NCBI GenBank assembly: GCA_934216615.1
Contig: CAKQCB010000005.1
Coordinates: 62,001-126,000 of the forward strand
Direction: 5' to 3'
Source: an uncultured Anaerolineae bacterium
GTDB taxonomy: Bacteria > Chloroflexota > Anaerolineae > Aggregatilineales > Phototrophicaceae
DNA length: 64,000 nucleotides
The notes under the pieces were generated by a model. The model was given only the letters and a program-made list of their open reading frames with translations. It was not told the DNA's origin and did not search any database. The position numbers and the translations under genes were made by a program. Below are positions 9,194 through 17,507 of this stretch, piece by piece (the stretch's first letter is position 1; each line of letters begins with the position of its first letter).

Positions 9194-10618
9194 TTACAAC
9201 ATGCCTTCGCTAAAAATTTGACCGGGCTGAATCACAATCGGCGGGTTCACATCCACCGTTGCCAGCAGGTCATAGGTGGTCGCACCGGTGATGCGCACAG
9301 GCACAATTTCACCGACGGGCAGTTCCCCTTCAACGATCACGTAGCCATCAATTTCAGGGGCGTCGCGGTAACTGCGCCCTAAACTTAATGCCCCTTCCAT
9401 GACGTTACCGTCTTCATCTTCGGGTTGGCCGTGACCTTCAACCAAAATCGGGATCACTTTGCCGATCATGGCTTGGTTCTTCTTCAAGCTAATGCCCTGT
9501 TGAAGCTCCATCAAGCGGTTCCAACGTTCTTCTTTCACATCGTCAGGAACTTGATTCGGCAGTTTCGCGCTGGGCGTGCCAATTTCATACGAGTATTTAA
9601 ACGCGCCGACACGGTCAAACTCAAGATCGCTAATAAACTTGAGTAAGCCTTCAAATTCTTCGTCTGTTTCCCCCGGGTAGCCGACAATGAATGTCGTGCG
9701 CACCGAAAGGTCAGGCATGGCTTTACGCATCGACGCCAGCGTTTCATACACCCACTCAATTTTAGCGGGGCGACGCATGCGCAAAAGCGTGTCACGATGA
9801 CCGTGTTGTAAGGGGATGTCTAGATAATGCAAAATCTGCGGGTGCTTCGCCATCGTCTCGATCATATAAGGGGTGACGTACCCCGGGTAAGCGTACATCA
9901 CGCGAATCCAAGGGATTTTTGGCGCGCCCGCAACAATCGCATCCAGCAGATGCGCTAAGCCATCTTTGAGGCCAAGATCATAGCCATAATCAGTAGTGTC
10001 TTGAGCGATTAAGATCAGCTCTTGAATCCCCATATCTTGTAAGCGAATCGCTTCCCCAACAATCGACTCAATGGGACGGCTCACCGCTGTGCCTTTGATT
10101 TTAGGAATCGCGCAAAACGCGCATGGACGACGACAGCCATCCGCGATCTTCAGGTACGCGCTCGCACCTTGAATACTGGCGCGCAAAACGCCCCGTTCAT
10201 CCAAGCCGACGACTTTGGCTTCATCGGGCAGATGATACAACGGTTCTGGATGCTGACGGTCGCGTAAGCGCGTGACCAAATCAAAAATATCCATCCAGCG
10301 CCGTGTGCCGATCACCCCATCAAGGCCGGGGATTTCGCTGACAAGTGATGATCCATACCGCTGCGAGAGACAACCAGCGGCGATCACCATTTGCCCCGGG
10401 CGTCGTTGATCGACCAATTCGCGCAACACATCAATTGATTCTTGTTTCGCGCTGTCGATAAAACCGCACGTATTCACAATCATGACTTCAGCAGTGCCAG
10501 CATCCCCCACACTGCGCATCCCGGCTTTGTCCAACACTTGGGCAATGCTTTCGGAATCGACTGTATTTTTGGAACAGCCGAGGCTTACAAGATAGTATTT
10601 GTCCTTACGTTTGGACAT
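9194..10618 (-). CDS. rimO: Ribosomal protein S12 methylthiotransferase RimO
   Basis: 474 residues. This radical-SAM enzyme adds a methylthio group to the conserved Asp of ribosomal protein uS12. The N-terminal MTTase domain has the three cluster cysteines: C15 in SLGCSKNTVDSE, C51 in NTCGF and C83 in GCLSQRY. The radical-SAM site is CRRPCAFC (C162, C166, C169). A TRAM domain closes the protein. SLGCSKN, rather than the tRNA-modifying MiaB signature, favours RimO. The C-terminus has a ~20-residue extension after the TRAM domain. Confidence 0.93.
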   Translation of the reverse strand: MSKRKDKYYLVSLGCSKNTVDSESIAQVLDKAGMRSVGDAGTAEVMIVNTCGFIDSAKQESIDVLRELVDQRRPGQMVIAAGCLSQRYGSSLVSEIPGLDGVIGTRRWMDIFDLVTRLRDRQHPEPLYHLPDEAKVVGLDERGVLRASIQGASAYLKIADGCRRPCAFCAIPKIKGTAVSRPIESIVGEAIRLQDMGIQELILIAQDTTDYGYDLGLKDGLAHLLDAIVAGAPKIPWIRVMYAYPGYVTPYMIETMAKHPQILHYLDIPLQHGHRDTLLRMRRPAKIEWVYETLASMRKAMPDLSVRTTFIVGYPGETDEEFEGLLKFISDLEFDRVGAFKYSYEIGTPSAKLPNQVPDDVKEERWNRLMELQQGISLKKNQAMIGKVIPILVEGHGQPEDEDGNVMEGALSLGRSYRDAPEIDGYVIVEGELPVGEIVPVRITGATTYDLLATVDVNPPIVIQPGQIFSEGML

Positions 10619-10700
10619 AGAGGTTCATAGCCTTCATCACAACTAAGATGCAACAACAATTTGATCGTTCAGATTGACACCACCCTGCCGAGAGGGGGTG

Positions 10701-11279
10701 TTAACTTCCGCTTCGTCCGTTATAGACGAGTGCGCCACTGGCCGCAAAATCTTTGAATACAGCGACGGCTTTATCATGTAACACATTTTCTTGGAACGAG
10801 ATGCCCCGTTTCGCCAATTCTTCTTTCCATTCGGGATGAATCGGCCCTTCATCGAACCCCGTGATGGACTCTAATTCCGGCCCGCTTCCGCCAATCACTA
10901 ACGACACGATCCCAGACCACAACGTCGCGCCAAAGCACATCGCGCAGGGACGCCAGTTCACGACCAACTGCATCGCTGGCATGGACGCCGCGCCTAAATC
11001 GAATGTTTTCAGTTTGGCTTGGGCAATGGTCAAGGCCATCACCTCAGCATGGGCGGATGAGACGCCCAACGGCACGACGCGGTTCACGCCAATCGTGATC
11101 AGTTTTCCCGTATCGCGTTCAAATACCCCAGCGGCGAAAGGCCCGCCGGTTCCACGCTCAAAATTCCAACGTGAAAATTGAATCACCGCATCCATACGAT
11201 CTTCAAGATTCGGAATATATTCTGGCAGCGCGTTGATCGCGTCTACTGTCCATTCAGGTAATGACAGCAAAACATCCAT
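10701..11279 (-). CDS. CDA-fold nucleoside/base deaminase (guanine deaminase-like)
   Basis: 192 residues. The zinc site of the cytidine deaminase superfamily is complete: H77-A-E79 (Glu79 as proton shuttle) and PCAMC with C112 and C115. About 35 extra residues precede the core. The PCAMCFGATLWSGI stretch resembles GuaD/TadA-type enzymes, which deaminate guanine or tRNA adenosine. Choosing between guanine deaminase and a related nucleoside deaminase is not possible by eye. GAGG lies 9 bases before the ATG. No purine genes are adjacent. Confidence 0.75.
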   Translation of the reverse strand: MDVLLSLPEWTVDAINALPEYIPNLEDRMDAVIQFSRWNFERGTGGPFAAGVFERDTGKLITIGVNRVVPLGVSSAHAEVMALTIAQAKLKTFDLGAASMPAMQLVVNWRPCAMCFGATLWSGIVSLVIGGSGPELESITGFDEGPIHPEWKEELAKRGISFQENVLHDKAVAVFKDFAASGALVYNGRSGS

Positions 11280-11328
11280 GATTCAATTCCTCAATTCCTT
11301 TATCAATACAATGAAACTTTATTCTAGC

Positions 11329-11385
11329 GTAAATTCCCACACGAAGACATCTATTGACTGACGTGGTTCGTGAAGCGGAATTTAC
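11329..11385. repeat. Nested inverted repeat spanning the RodZ-like stop codon
   Basis: Outer arms GTAAATTCC (11329-11337) and GGAATTTAC (11377-11385) enclose inner arms CACGAA (11340-11345) and TTCGTG (11367-11372). The stop codon of the minus-strand gene (11382-11384) lies in one outer arm. There is no T-run after it, so it may be a 3'-end stabiliser or attenuator rather than a terminator. Confidence 0.45.
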
Positions 11386-12713
11386 TTCGGCGGTGTAACG
11401 TCCGCAGGCGTCACACGCGGCGGCAAAATCGCTGTTGGTGAAGGCGTTAACGTCGCGGTCGGCGTTGCCGTTTCGGAGGGTGTCAACGTCGCCGTCGGCG
11501 TGTTTGAAGCGGTGAGCGTCGCTGTCGGTGTAAACGTTGATGTCGGCGTAGACGTCGCGGTGGGCGTATCGCTCGGCGTTGGGGTGATCGAGGGCGTATA
11601 GGTCTCGGTCGGCGTGTCGCTTGGAATGGGTGTATCCGTCGGCGTTAACGTCTCGGTCGGGGTTTCTGTTGGTGTAGGTGACGGGCCGGGGGTATCTGTC
11701 GGCGTTAACTGTGCGATCAATGCCCCGCCGAGGTCGGTCGGTGTCGGAATCGGCGTATCGCTGATTTCGGGCGTGGGCGCAAAACCTGCCCCCGTTTGCA
11801 CCTGTACCCCGTTCGGAGAGAAGGTTAAGTCAACCCGCTGACCACGACCGCCAAAGGTATTTTGAATTTGTCCATTAAAGATGATGTTCAAGGCTTCCGC
11901 ATTGGTCGAGGTGACAACGACGGACGACGCGCCCAGAAAATCATGCACATCGCCAATTTGAGATAGCCCCGTAAAGACATTCACGCCATCGACCACCACA
12001 TTTAGCCATGCGCGTTGTGACATCTCGATCTGGATGCTCACGCCTTCAAAGCCGGTGTTGAGTATCGCCACTTCGGTAATGCCCACTGTGGGGACAATTG
12101 CCGCTGTAAATGAAGGCGCGGGCGAAACGACTGAGGTCGGAATCCCGCCTAAAATCGAATTGCCAAACGTGGAATCATCCCCATTTCCCAACAAGCTATC
12201 TTCTTGGGTCATTTGCAAAACCACAAACGCGATCACACCTAGCGCGATCAACGCAACACCCCCGCGCAAAAGCCAGCCAAAAGCCGAAATTCCGCCTTCG
12301 TTATCGCTGACATGGGTCGAAGGCATCGAGGATGGGCGCGCAGATGCGTCTTGCAAAACACGTGGAGAAATCGGCACGACAGGCACCGAAGCGGTTGTTG
12401 TGGCGCTGTCCCGTTTATTCGGTTTCTTTTTGGTGCGGGAACGGCTGAGTAATGAGGTGCGGTTGGCACCGCCAGTCATGGCATCATCAAAGTAGCCCAT
12501 GACAACCGCGTCATCTAACCCGAGGTATTGTGCGTAATTGCGGATGAACCCACGAAGCTGAACGGGCGAGGCATCCACAATATTAAAGTCACCCAATTCA
12601 AATTGTTCGAGGATGCGCCGACGAATTCGCAATTCTGCTTCTGCATCTTCTAGCGTGAGTTCTTTCATCTCACGCGCTTGACGCAAATAACGTCCTAGCG
12701 ATTGTGCATCCAT
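11382..12713 (-). CDS. RodZ-like protein with long Thr/Pro-rich tail
   Basis: 443 residues. Residues 1-75 form a RodZ-type helix-turn-helix domain (LGRYLRQAREMKELTLEDAE, then the EQFELGDF and PVQLRGFIRNYAQYLGLD motifs). One membrane segment (about 148-170) follows, then an extracytoplasmic beta domain like DUF4115 (about 215-315). The last ~120 residues are a Thr/Pro/Ser repeat of the TPTDTP and TPTATLTP type. RodZ links MreB filaments to the cell-wall machinery. No mreB is in view, and the Thr/Pro tail is unusual for RodZ, though it matches the linkers of the secreted hydrolases at the window start. It may reach through or into the cell envelope. Confidence 0.75.
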   Translation of the reverse strand: MDAQSLGRYLRQAREMKELTLEDAEAELRIRRRILEQFELGDFNIVDASPVQLRGFIRNYAQYLGLDDAVVMGYFDDAMTGGANRTSLLSRSRTKKKPNKRDSATTTASVPVVPISPRVLQDASARPSSMPSTHVSDNEGGISAFGWLLRGGVALIALGVIAFVVLQMTQEDSLLGNGDDSTFGNSILGGIPTSVVSPAPSFTAAIVPTVGITEVAILNTGFEGVSIQIEMSQRAWLNVVVDGVNVFTGLSQIGDVHDFLGASSVVVTSTNAEALNIIFNGQIQNTFGGRGQRVDLTFSPNGVQVQTGAGFAPTPEISDTPIPTPTDLGGALIAQLTPTDTPGPSPTPTETPTETLTPTDTPIPSDTPTETYTPSITPTPSDTPTATSTPTSTFTPTATLTASNTPTATLTPSETATPTATLTPSPTAILPPRVTPADVTPPK

Positions 12714-12742
12714 ACCTGTTACCTAAGAACTCTACTTGAACT

Positions 12743-12787
12743 CAAAAATAAAACGACCCATGCACAGATCACTCTCGCTGGGTCGTT
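12743..12787 (-). terminator. Rho-independent terminator of rplI
   Basis: AACGACCCA (12752-12760) pairs with TGGGTCGTT (12779-12787), a 9-bp stem with an 18-base loop. On the minus strand the stem is followed by TTATTTTTG. It ends the rplI transcript upstream of the RodZ-like gene. Confidence 0.8.
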
Positions 12788-12856
12788 CATTATAAACCAT
12801 GGAGAACAACAAGTGTCATTCCAACCCGTTAGAACACAGTGAGCGTTTGCCGAAAA

Positions 12857-13411
12857 TTATTCGGCAGCTTCACTTGTTTCTTCTGCGGGAACTTCTTCAG
12901 CAACTTCGGCTTCTGCGACAGGTTCTTCTGAGGCAGCGGCTTGGCTTGCCAAGTATTTTTCAACTTCACCTTCACGCACGACGGTGACCTTCAAGTTAGG
13001 GCTGATTTCGTTGCCCAAACGTACCGGGACATCATGGGTGCCAATTTCGCGCAGCGCCACTTGGCTGATGCGGCGGCGGTTGATGTCGATGCCCGTCTTG
13101 TCATTCAAGGCTTCGGCGATTTCAGTGGTGGTCACGGAACCGAACAATTTGCCAGTGGGTGAAGCACGACGGCCAAACACCAATTCGACACCGTCGATCT
13201 TACGGGCAAGATCATTCAGACGTGCATCCAAATCCATCTTACGTTGCGCGGCAGTTTCACGCAGTTTTTCTGCTTGGCGCAAAGCGCCGGGTGTGGCTTT
13301 TGCAGCCAATTTCTTGGGAATTAACCAGTTACGCGCAAAACCATCGGCGACATCGACAATTTCGCCCGCAACCCCATGTTTATAAACATCGGCAAGGAGG
13401 ATAATTTTCAT
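12857..13411 (-). CDS. rplI: 50S ribosomal protein bL9
   Basis: 184 residues. The N-terminal domain begins MKIILLADVYKHGVAGEIVDV and continues with GFARNWLIPKKLAAKAT, the rRNA-binding signature of bL9. A long central helix and the C-terminal domain follow. The last ~30 residues are an added acidic Ala/Glu tail, which most bL9 proteins lack (about 150 residues is usual). It is monocistronic, with its own terminator, and is not beside rpsR or ssb as in many bacteria. It is divergent from fabI. Confidence 0.95.
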   Translation of the reverse strand: MKIILLADVYKHGVAGEIVDVADGFARNWLIPKKLAAKATPGALRQAEKLRETAAQRKMDLDARLNDLARKIDGVELVFGRRASPTGKLFGSVTTTEIAEALNDKTGIDINRRRISQVALREIGTHDVPVRLGNEISPNLKVTVVREGEVEKYLASQAAASEEPVAEAEVAEEVPAEETSEAAE

Positions 13412-13680
13412 GAGAACGTGACCTCTCTAAACAGACATGCCTCTGACAGAGAGGCTGTATTGATGTATTTGCTATCAGTTACCGAAAACGTGTGGCATTA
13501 TAATCGTCAGTTTCAACAAATCCAAGACTCAATTAGGATTGAGCGGGGAAAATCGCTATAAATAGCGAACCGTCTAATATTTCAGAGTCTATCGTCGCTC
13601 AAACTGCAACTAAAATTCTACTGGCGTGTTAGAGTTACAAATTGAATCAGCAATTTCATTATACAGAAAAGGATTTTGGT

Positions 13681-14487
13681 ATGGGATTACTAGAAGGCAA
13701 GATCGCGCTGGTCTTTGGGTTAGCCAACAAGAACTCGATCGCTTGGGGCATCGTTCAAAAATTACATGCCGAAGGGGCGACTATCCTTTTGAGTTACGCG
13801 GGGGAAGCGCTGGAAAAACGAGTGTTCCCCTTAGCACAAGAAGTGAATTGTGATTTTGTCGAAGAATGTGATGTTAGTAGTGACGAAGCGCTGGACGCCG
13901 TCTTTGCAAAAGTTCAAGAACGTTACGGGCGCATTGATATTCTGGTACACAGCGTCGCGTTCGCCAACCGCGAAGACCTTGGCGGTCGCTTTGTCAACAT
14001 CAGCCGTGATGGGTTCAAACTCGCTCTCGACATCAGCGCTTACAGCTTGATCGCGATGGCAAAACGTGCCGAACCGTTGATGACCGAAGGCGGAAGCATC
14101 ATGAGCTTGACCTACTACGCTTCTGAAAAAGTCATGCCCAAATACAATGTGATGGCGGTGGCAAAATCCGCGTTGGAAACCATCACCAAATACCTCGCCA
14201 ATGATCTTGGGCCGAAGGGCATCCGCGTGAATGCGATCAGCGCAGGGCCGATCAAAACTTTGGCCGCCGCAGGCGTGCCGGGCATCCGCATGATGCTCAA
14301 GTATTCGGAAAAAGCCGCGCCTTTGCGCACGCTGGTTCACCAAGATGATGTTGGGAATGTGGCGCTGTTCCTTGCCAGCCATCTCAGCTCCACCGTCACA
14401 GGGGAAATCATGCACGTGGATGCAGGCTTCAACGTCCTCGGCATGACTTTGACCGAAGAAGATATGCAACAATTAGGAGACTCATAA
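13681..14487 (+). CDS. fabI: Enoyl-[acyl-carrier-protein] reductase (NADH), FabI
   Basis: 268 residues from the ATG at 13681, preceded by AAAAGGA. A longer TTG start at 13642 has no clear site and lies outside the family N-terminus [20 protein letters not shown]. FabI performs the last reduction of each fatty-acid elongation cycle in the cytoplasm. The catalytic residues Tyr145, Tyr155 and Lys162 (YNVMAVAK, the Y-x6-K motif) match E. coli Tyr146, Tyr156 and Lys163. The [16 protein letters not shown] loop forms the substrate lid. No other fatty-acid genes are nearby. The 13412-13680 gap holds the divergent promoters. Confidence 0.93.
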   Translation: MGLLEGKIALVFGLANKNSIAWGIVQKLHAEGATILLSYAGEALEKRVFPLAQEVNCDFVEECDVSSDEALDAVFAKVQERYGRIDILVHSVAFANREDLGGRFVNISRDGFKLALDISAYSLIAMAKRAEPLMTEGGSIMSLTYYASEKVMPKYNVMAVAKSALETITKYLANDLGPKGIRVNAISAGPIKTLAAAGVPGIRMMLKYSEKAAPLRTLVHQDDVGNVALFLASHLSSTVTGEIMHVDAGFNVLGMTLTEEDMQQLGDS

Positions 14488-14615
14488 CCTATTCTGTCAC
14501 CCCGAATACTCATCATCGCCTCATGTCATAATAGGGTAACTTTGAGTTAAATAAAGACATCTATTGGGGGTCATTCCCCTATTGGATAATGACTTACTGG
14601 GGAACGGAGGCATTT

Positions 14616-14963
14616 ATGAATCTTTTTGCATTGACTTCCTTTTTGGCGCAAACACCGGGGGAAAGTACCGTCACCATCACCTTTCAACCGATGTCTGTCG
14701 TCACATGGCTCATCATCGGTTTGATTGCGGGTTTCTTAGCCAGCGTTCTGGTGAGAGGTCGGCGGTTTGGCTTAGCGGGCAGTGTCATCGTCGGGTTGAT
14801 TGGCGCACTCGTCGGCGGTGCATTATTTAGCGTCTTGAATATCCCTGTTTCCGAAGGCTTGAGAGCAGGCATCACGATCAGCTTCATTGATATTATCGTG
14901 GCGTTTGTCGGCGCGGTGATCGTGTTGATCATCTACTACGGTCTGTTTGGGCGACGACGCTAA
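14616..14963 (+). CDS. GlsB/YeaQ/YmgE family small membrane protein
   Basis: 115 residues from ATG 14616, chosen because GGAGG (14606-14610) lies 5 bases upstream; ATG 14589 is less well placed. Three hydrophobic segments with Gly-rich turns (LIIGLIAGFLASVLVRGRR, SVIVGLIGALVGGALF and a last one ending in YYGLFGRRR) match the transglycosylase-associated (GlsB/YeaQ) family. The family is linked to stress responses, but its biochemical role is unproven. The N-terminus is longer than in most members, with a short extracytoplasmic loop. A bidirectional terminator follows. Confidence 0.7.
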   Translation: MNLFALTSFLAQTPGESTVTITFQPMSVVTWLIIGLIAGFLASVLVRGRRFGLAGSVIVGLIGALVGGALFSVLNIPVSEGLRAGITISFIDIIVAFVGAVIVLIIYYGLFGRRR

Positions 14964-14981
14964 TTCATCTCGTCACAAAAT

Positions 14982-15008
14982 AAAAAGAGCCTGTGACAGG
15001 CTCTTTTT
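14982..15008. terminator. Bidirectional terminator between convergent genes
   Basis: AAAAAGAGCCTG (14982-14993) pairs perfectly with CAGGCTCTTTTT (14997-15008) around TGA. The T-rich flanks on both strands let it serve the YeaQ-like gene and bioY. Confidence 0.9.
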
Positions 15009-15029
15009 ATTTCTGTTCGTAAAACGATG

Positions 15030-15581
15030 TTATTTGCGCAAAAGTAGCGCGCGTCCGCCTTCTGTTACCCCTGCCGCGATGAAGGCTTTGATCAAGTCCG
15101 CAAAGAAGAAAGGAGCCGCCCCTGCAACCCAAGCGGATGCGAAGTCGAGCCGTGTCACCCACATCAACACCGCGAGGCCCAGTGCATATAACACCAAAAT
15201 GCCCACAACCCCCGCCAACCATCTTTGCAGTAAACGCGAACCCGCCTTTTCAACCAGCCAACCGCTGACAAACGCCGCCGCGACAAACCCGATCAAATAG
15301 CCCCCCGTCGGGCCAAAGAGCGCCGCTTGTCCACGCATGTTGGCATCGACGGGCAGACCGACAGCGATCAGTGTGACATACGCCAATTGGCTGAGCATGC
15401 CATCACGCGAGCCTAAAATCATCCCTGCCAATAACATCGCAAGCGGTTGCAACGTAAAAGGTACAGGGTCGATGGGAATACTGATCCGTGCAGAGATCAC
15501 CGTCACCAACAGCATGATGCCGATCCCTGCGATACGAATCACCAAACGTTGATCTTGTGCTTGTGGAAGTGTTCTTAACAT
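15030..15581 (-). CDS. bioY: Biotin transporter substrate-specificity protein BioY
   Basis: 183 residues from ATG 15581, which follows AGAGAG; a longer frame from 15635 lacks a site. About six membrane segments. The N-terminal part has ARISIPIDPVPFTLQPLAML and the loop GPTGGYLIGF, both typical of the BioY S-component that binds biotin for ECF-type uptake. No EcfA/EcfT genes are adjacent, so it uses a shared energising module or works alone. No biotin synthesis genes are nearby. Confidence 0.9.
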   Translation of the reverse strand: MLRTLPQAQDQRLVIRIAGIGIMLLVTVISARISIPIDPVPFTLQPLAMLLAGMILGSRDGMLSQLAYVTLIAVGLPVDANMRGQAALFGPTGGYLIGFVAAAFVSGWLVEKAGSRLLQRWLAGVVGILVLYALGLAVLMWVTRLDFASAWVAGAAPFFFADLIKAFIAAGVTEGGRALLLRK

Positions 15582-15637
15582 AGCGACTCTCTTTGTCTGT
15601 GAAAATATTCGTCTACGTTGTGATACAACACACACGC

Positions 15638-15937
15638 TTAAGATTCGTTGTTTGTGATCGGCTCAACCTTGATATCATCCAACGCATATTTTGCTTTCAA
15701 CCACGGCGATTGTTCTTGTGGTTTTTGCGTAAACCGCTCTATAAATGTGACGTTGACGCCCAATGTCGGCAGTTCAAATAAGGTGTATAGACGGTTCGCG
15801 CTGTCTTGGACATTGCGATAATACGCTAAGCGTGACTTTGCATCTTTGCCACGCACATGGAATTTTGCGCGCCAAAACTTCATCTTGAGGAGTTCTTGGC
15901 GTAGTTCTTCACGTTGTTGTTGATTTAGAGAGGCCAT
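15638..15937 (-). CDS. Hypothetical small basic protein
   Basis: 99 residues, not recognised. The N-terminal half is rich in charged residues and probably helical (SLNQQQREELRQELLKMKFW). The second half contains a short predicted strand region (LFELPTLGVNVTFIERF). No signal peptide, membrane segment or metal motif is visible. It is 56 bases upstream of the bioY start on the same strand, and divergent from xseA. It may be real because the frame fills the gap and reads naturally in codon use, but nothing identifies its job. Confidence 0.5.
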   Translation of the reverse strand: MASLNQQQREELRQELLKMKFWRAKFHVRGKDAKSRLAYYRNVQDSANRLYTLFELPTLGVNVTFIERFTQKPQEQSPWLKAKYALDDIKVEPITNNES

Positions 15938-16020
15938 TTGTTCAATACCTTTGACTAATGCTCGTCATGAATACCGCATGATTGTATAATTTCTTACTTA
16001 AACTTCAATAAGGTTGATTT

Positions 16021-17226
16021 ATGTACAGTACCGTTTCGGTCGCACAACTGCTAGAAACACTCAAAGAGAGTGTGGAATATGATCCGCGTTTTCGCGACAT
16101 TTGGGTTGAAGGTGAAGTTTCAGGCTTCAAAAAGTATGCGTCTTCAGGGCATTTCTACTTTTCACTCAAAGGGGTTGAAGTACAGCTAAGCTGTGCGATG
16201 TGGCGAACGTATGCCGAACGCCAAGCCTATATCCCGCGTGATGGAGATGCAGTCGTCGCACATGGACGCTTAGAAATTTACGCGGTTCGCGGCGAAGTCA
16301 AACTGATTGTCGATTTGATCCAACCCGCAGGCGTAGGTGATCTTTATGCCCAATTTGAAGCGCTCAAACGTCGTTTAAGCGCAGAAGGGTTATTCGACGA
16401 GGAACGGAAGCGCCCGCTGAACCCATTCCCACAAGTGATTGGCATCGTCACGTCTGCTAATGCGGCGGCGCTTCAAGACGTGCTCAAAGTCCTGCGTCGG
16501 CGCTGTCCACTGGTACAGGTGATTTTGTCGCCGTGTAGTGTGCAAGGCGATCAAGCACCCCCGACGATCATCCGCGCGATTGAGCGTTTGAATACCTTCG
16601 CAGGCATCGATACGATCTTGGTCTGTCGTGGCGGGGGAAGCATTGAGGATTTATGGGCTTTCAATGATGAAGGGGTCGCCCGCGCGATTGCTTCAAGTCG
16701 TATCCCTGTGGTGACAGGCATCGGCCATGAGATTGATTTCACGATTGCCGACTTTGTTTCCGATCATCGTTCACCCACCCCATCAGCCGCCGCAGAAGAA
16801 ATCACGCCTGATATTGAGATGATCCGCGCAGAGACGGAGCGCACCAGCCGTGCGTTGATCGGCGCGATGCAGTATCTTTTTAAGACCCAACGAAAGATGA
16901 TCGCCGATCAAACCCAATTTTTGCAATACCGTTCCCCCGAAGGGAAGATCAACACCTCACGCCAGCGCATCGACGATTGGAGCGAACGCCTAGAACGTGC
17001 CTATCGCCATCAAACCGTGATGCGCCAAGAACGTTTGACCAGTCGCAACGCCGCCTTAGAAGCGGCCAGCCCTTATAAAATTTTAGAACGTGGATACGCC
17101 ATCATCTCTGATGTTGAAACCGGTCAGCGCATCACCAGCGTTCAAAACACCCCGCCCCAACAAACGCTGAATATTCAGTTTAAAGATGGCAGTATCACTG
17201 CAACCGTAGGAGAAGAAAGCCCATGA
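16021..17226 (+). CDS. xseA: Exodeoxyribonuclease VII large subunit
   Basis: 401 residues. The N-terminal OB fold (about 1-100; VAQLLETLKESVEYDPRFRDIWVEGE) precedes the catalytic domain with FDEERKRPLNPFP, GIVTSANAAALQDVL, VCRGGGSIEDLWAFNDEGVARAI and TGIGHEIDFTIADFVSDHRSPTPSAAAE, all hallmark blocks of XseA. The enzyme degrades single-stranded DNA to oligonucleotides with the small subunit. The stop overlaps the xseB start in ATGA, indicating translational coupling. Confidence 0.95.
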   Translation: MYSTVSVAQLLETLKESVEYDPRFRDIWVEGEVSGFKKYASSGHFYFSLKGVEVQLSCAMWRTYAERQAYIPRDGDAVVAHGRLEIYAVRGEVKLIVDLIQPAGVGDLYAQFEALKRRLSAEGLFDEERKRPLNPFPQVIGIVTSANAAALQDVLKVLRRRCPLVQVILSPCSVQGDQAPPTIIRAIERLNTFAGIDTILVCRGGGSIEDLWAFNDEGVARAIASSRIPVVTGIGHEIDFTIADFVSDHRSPTPSAAAEEITPDIEMIRAETERTSRALIGAMQYLFKTQRKMIADQTQFLQYRSPEGKINTSRQRIDDWSERLERAYRHQTVMRQERLTSRNAALEAASPYKILERGYAIISDVETGQRITSVQNTPPQQTLNIQFKDGSITATVGEESP

Positions 17227-17435
17227 CCGCATTAGATTTAACGTTTGAGCAAGCCTATCAAGAACTGGTCACGATCATTCAACAGCTTGAAGAAGGGGAA
17301 CTGCCCTTAGAAGCATCGGTGACGTTGTACGAACGCGGACGAACCCTCTCGAACTATTGTCAAAAATTGCTGGATGGCGCGGAACTGCGCATTTCGCAAA
17401 TCAACGAAGATGGTCAAATCGAACCGCTGGAATAA
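17223..17435 (+). CDS. xseB: Exodeoxyribonuclease VII small subunit
   Basis: 70 residues, the normal size. FEQAYQELVTIIQQLEEGEL, LEASVTLYERG and YCQKLLDGAELRISQI match the two-helix XseB fold that binds the large subunit. It overlaps the xseA stop by 4 bases. Confidence 0.93.
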   Translation: MTALDLTFEQAYQELVTIIQQLEEGELPLEASVTLYERGRTLSNYCQKLLDGAELRISQINEDGQIEPLE

Positions 17436-17451
17436 AAATAACCCTAACCCA

Positions 17452-17475
17452 CTATATCCCAAATTTGGGATATAG
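17452..17475. terminator. Perfect 24-base palindrome between xseB and murJ
   Basis: CTATATCCCAAA/TTTGGGATATAG is a perfect palindrome at 17452-17475 between convergent genes. Part of it, TTGGGATATA, is repeated directly at 17478-17487. It lacks a T-run; a role in ending both transcripts is inferred from position. Confidence 0.5.
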
Positions 17476-17507
17476 ATTGGGATATACGGCGCGCATCAAA
17501 TGAAGAT

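Noticed and set aside
11400..11720. Repetitive GTCGGCG-type tract resembling a repeat array
   Set aside because: It encodes the Thr/Pro tail of the RodZ-like protein. Units are unequal and have no spacer structure, so it is not a CRISPR.
17452..17475. Replication or recombination site
   Set aside because: The palindrome lies between convergent genes and has no associated repeats or DnaA-like boxes; a transcript-end role is simpler.
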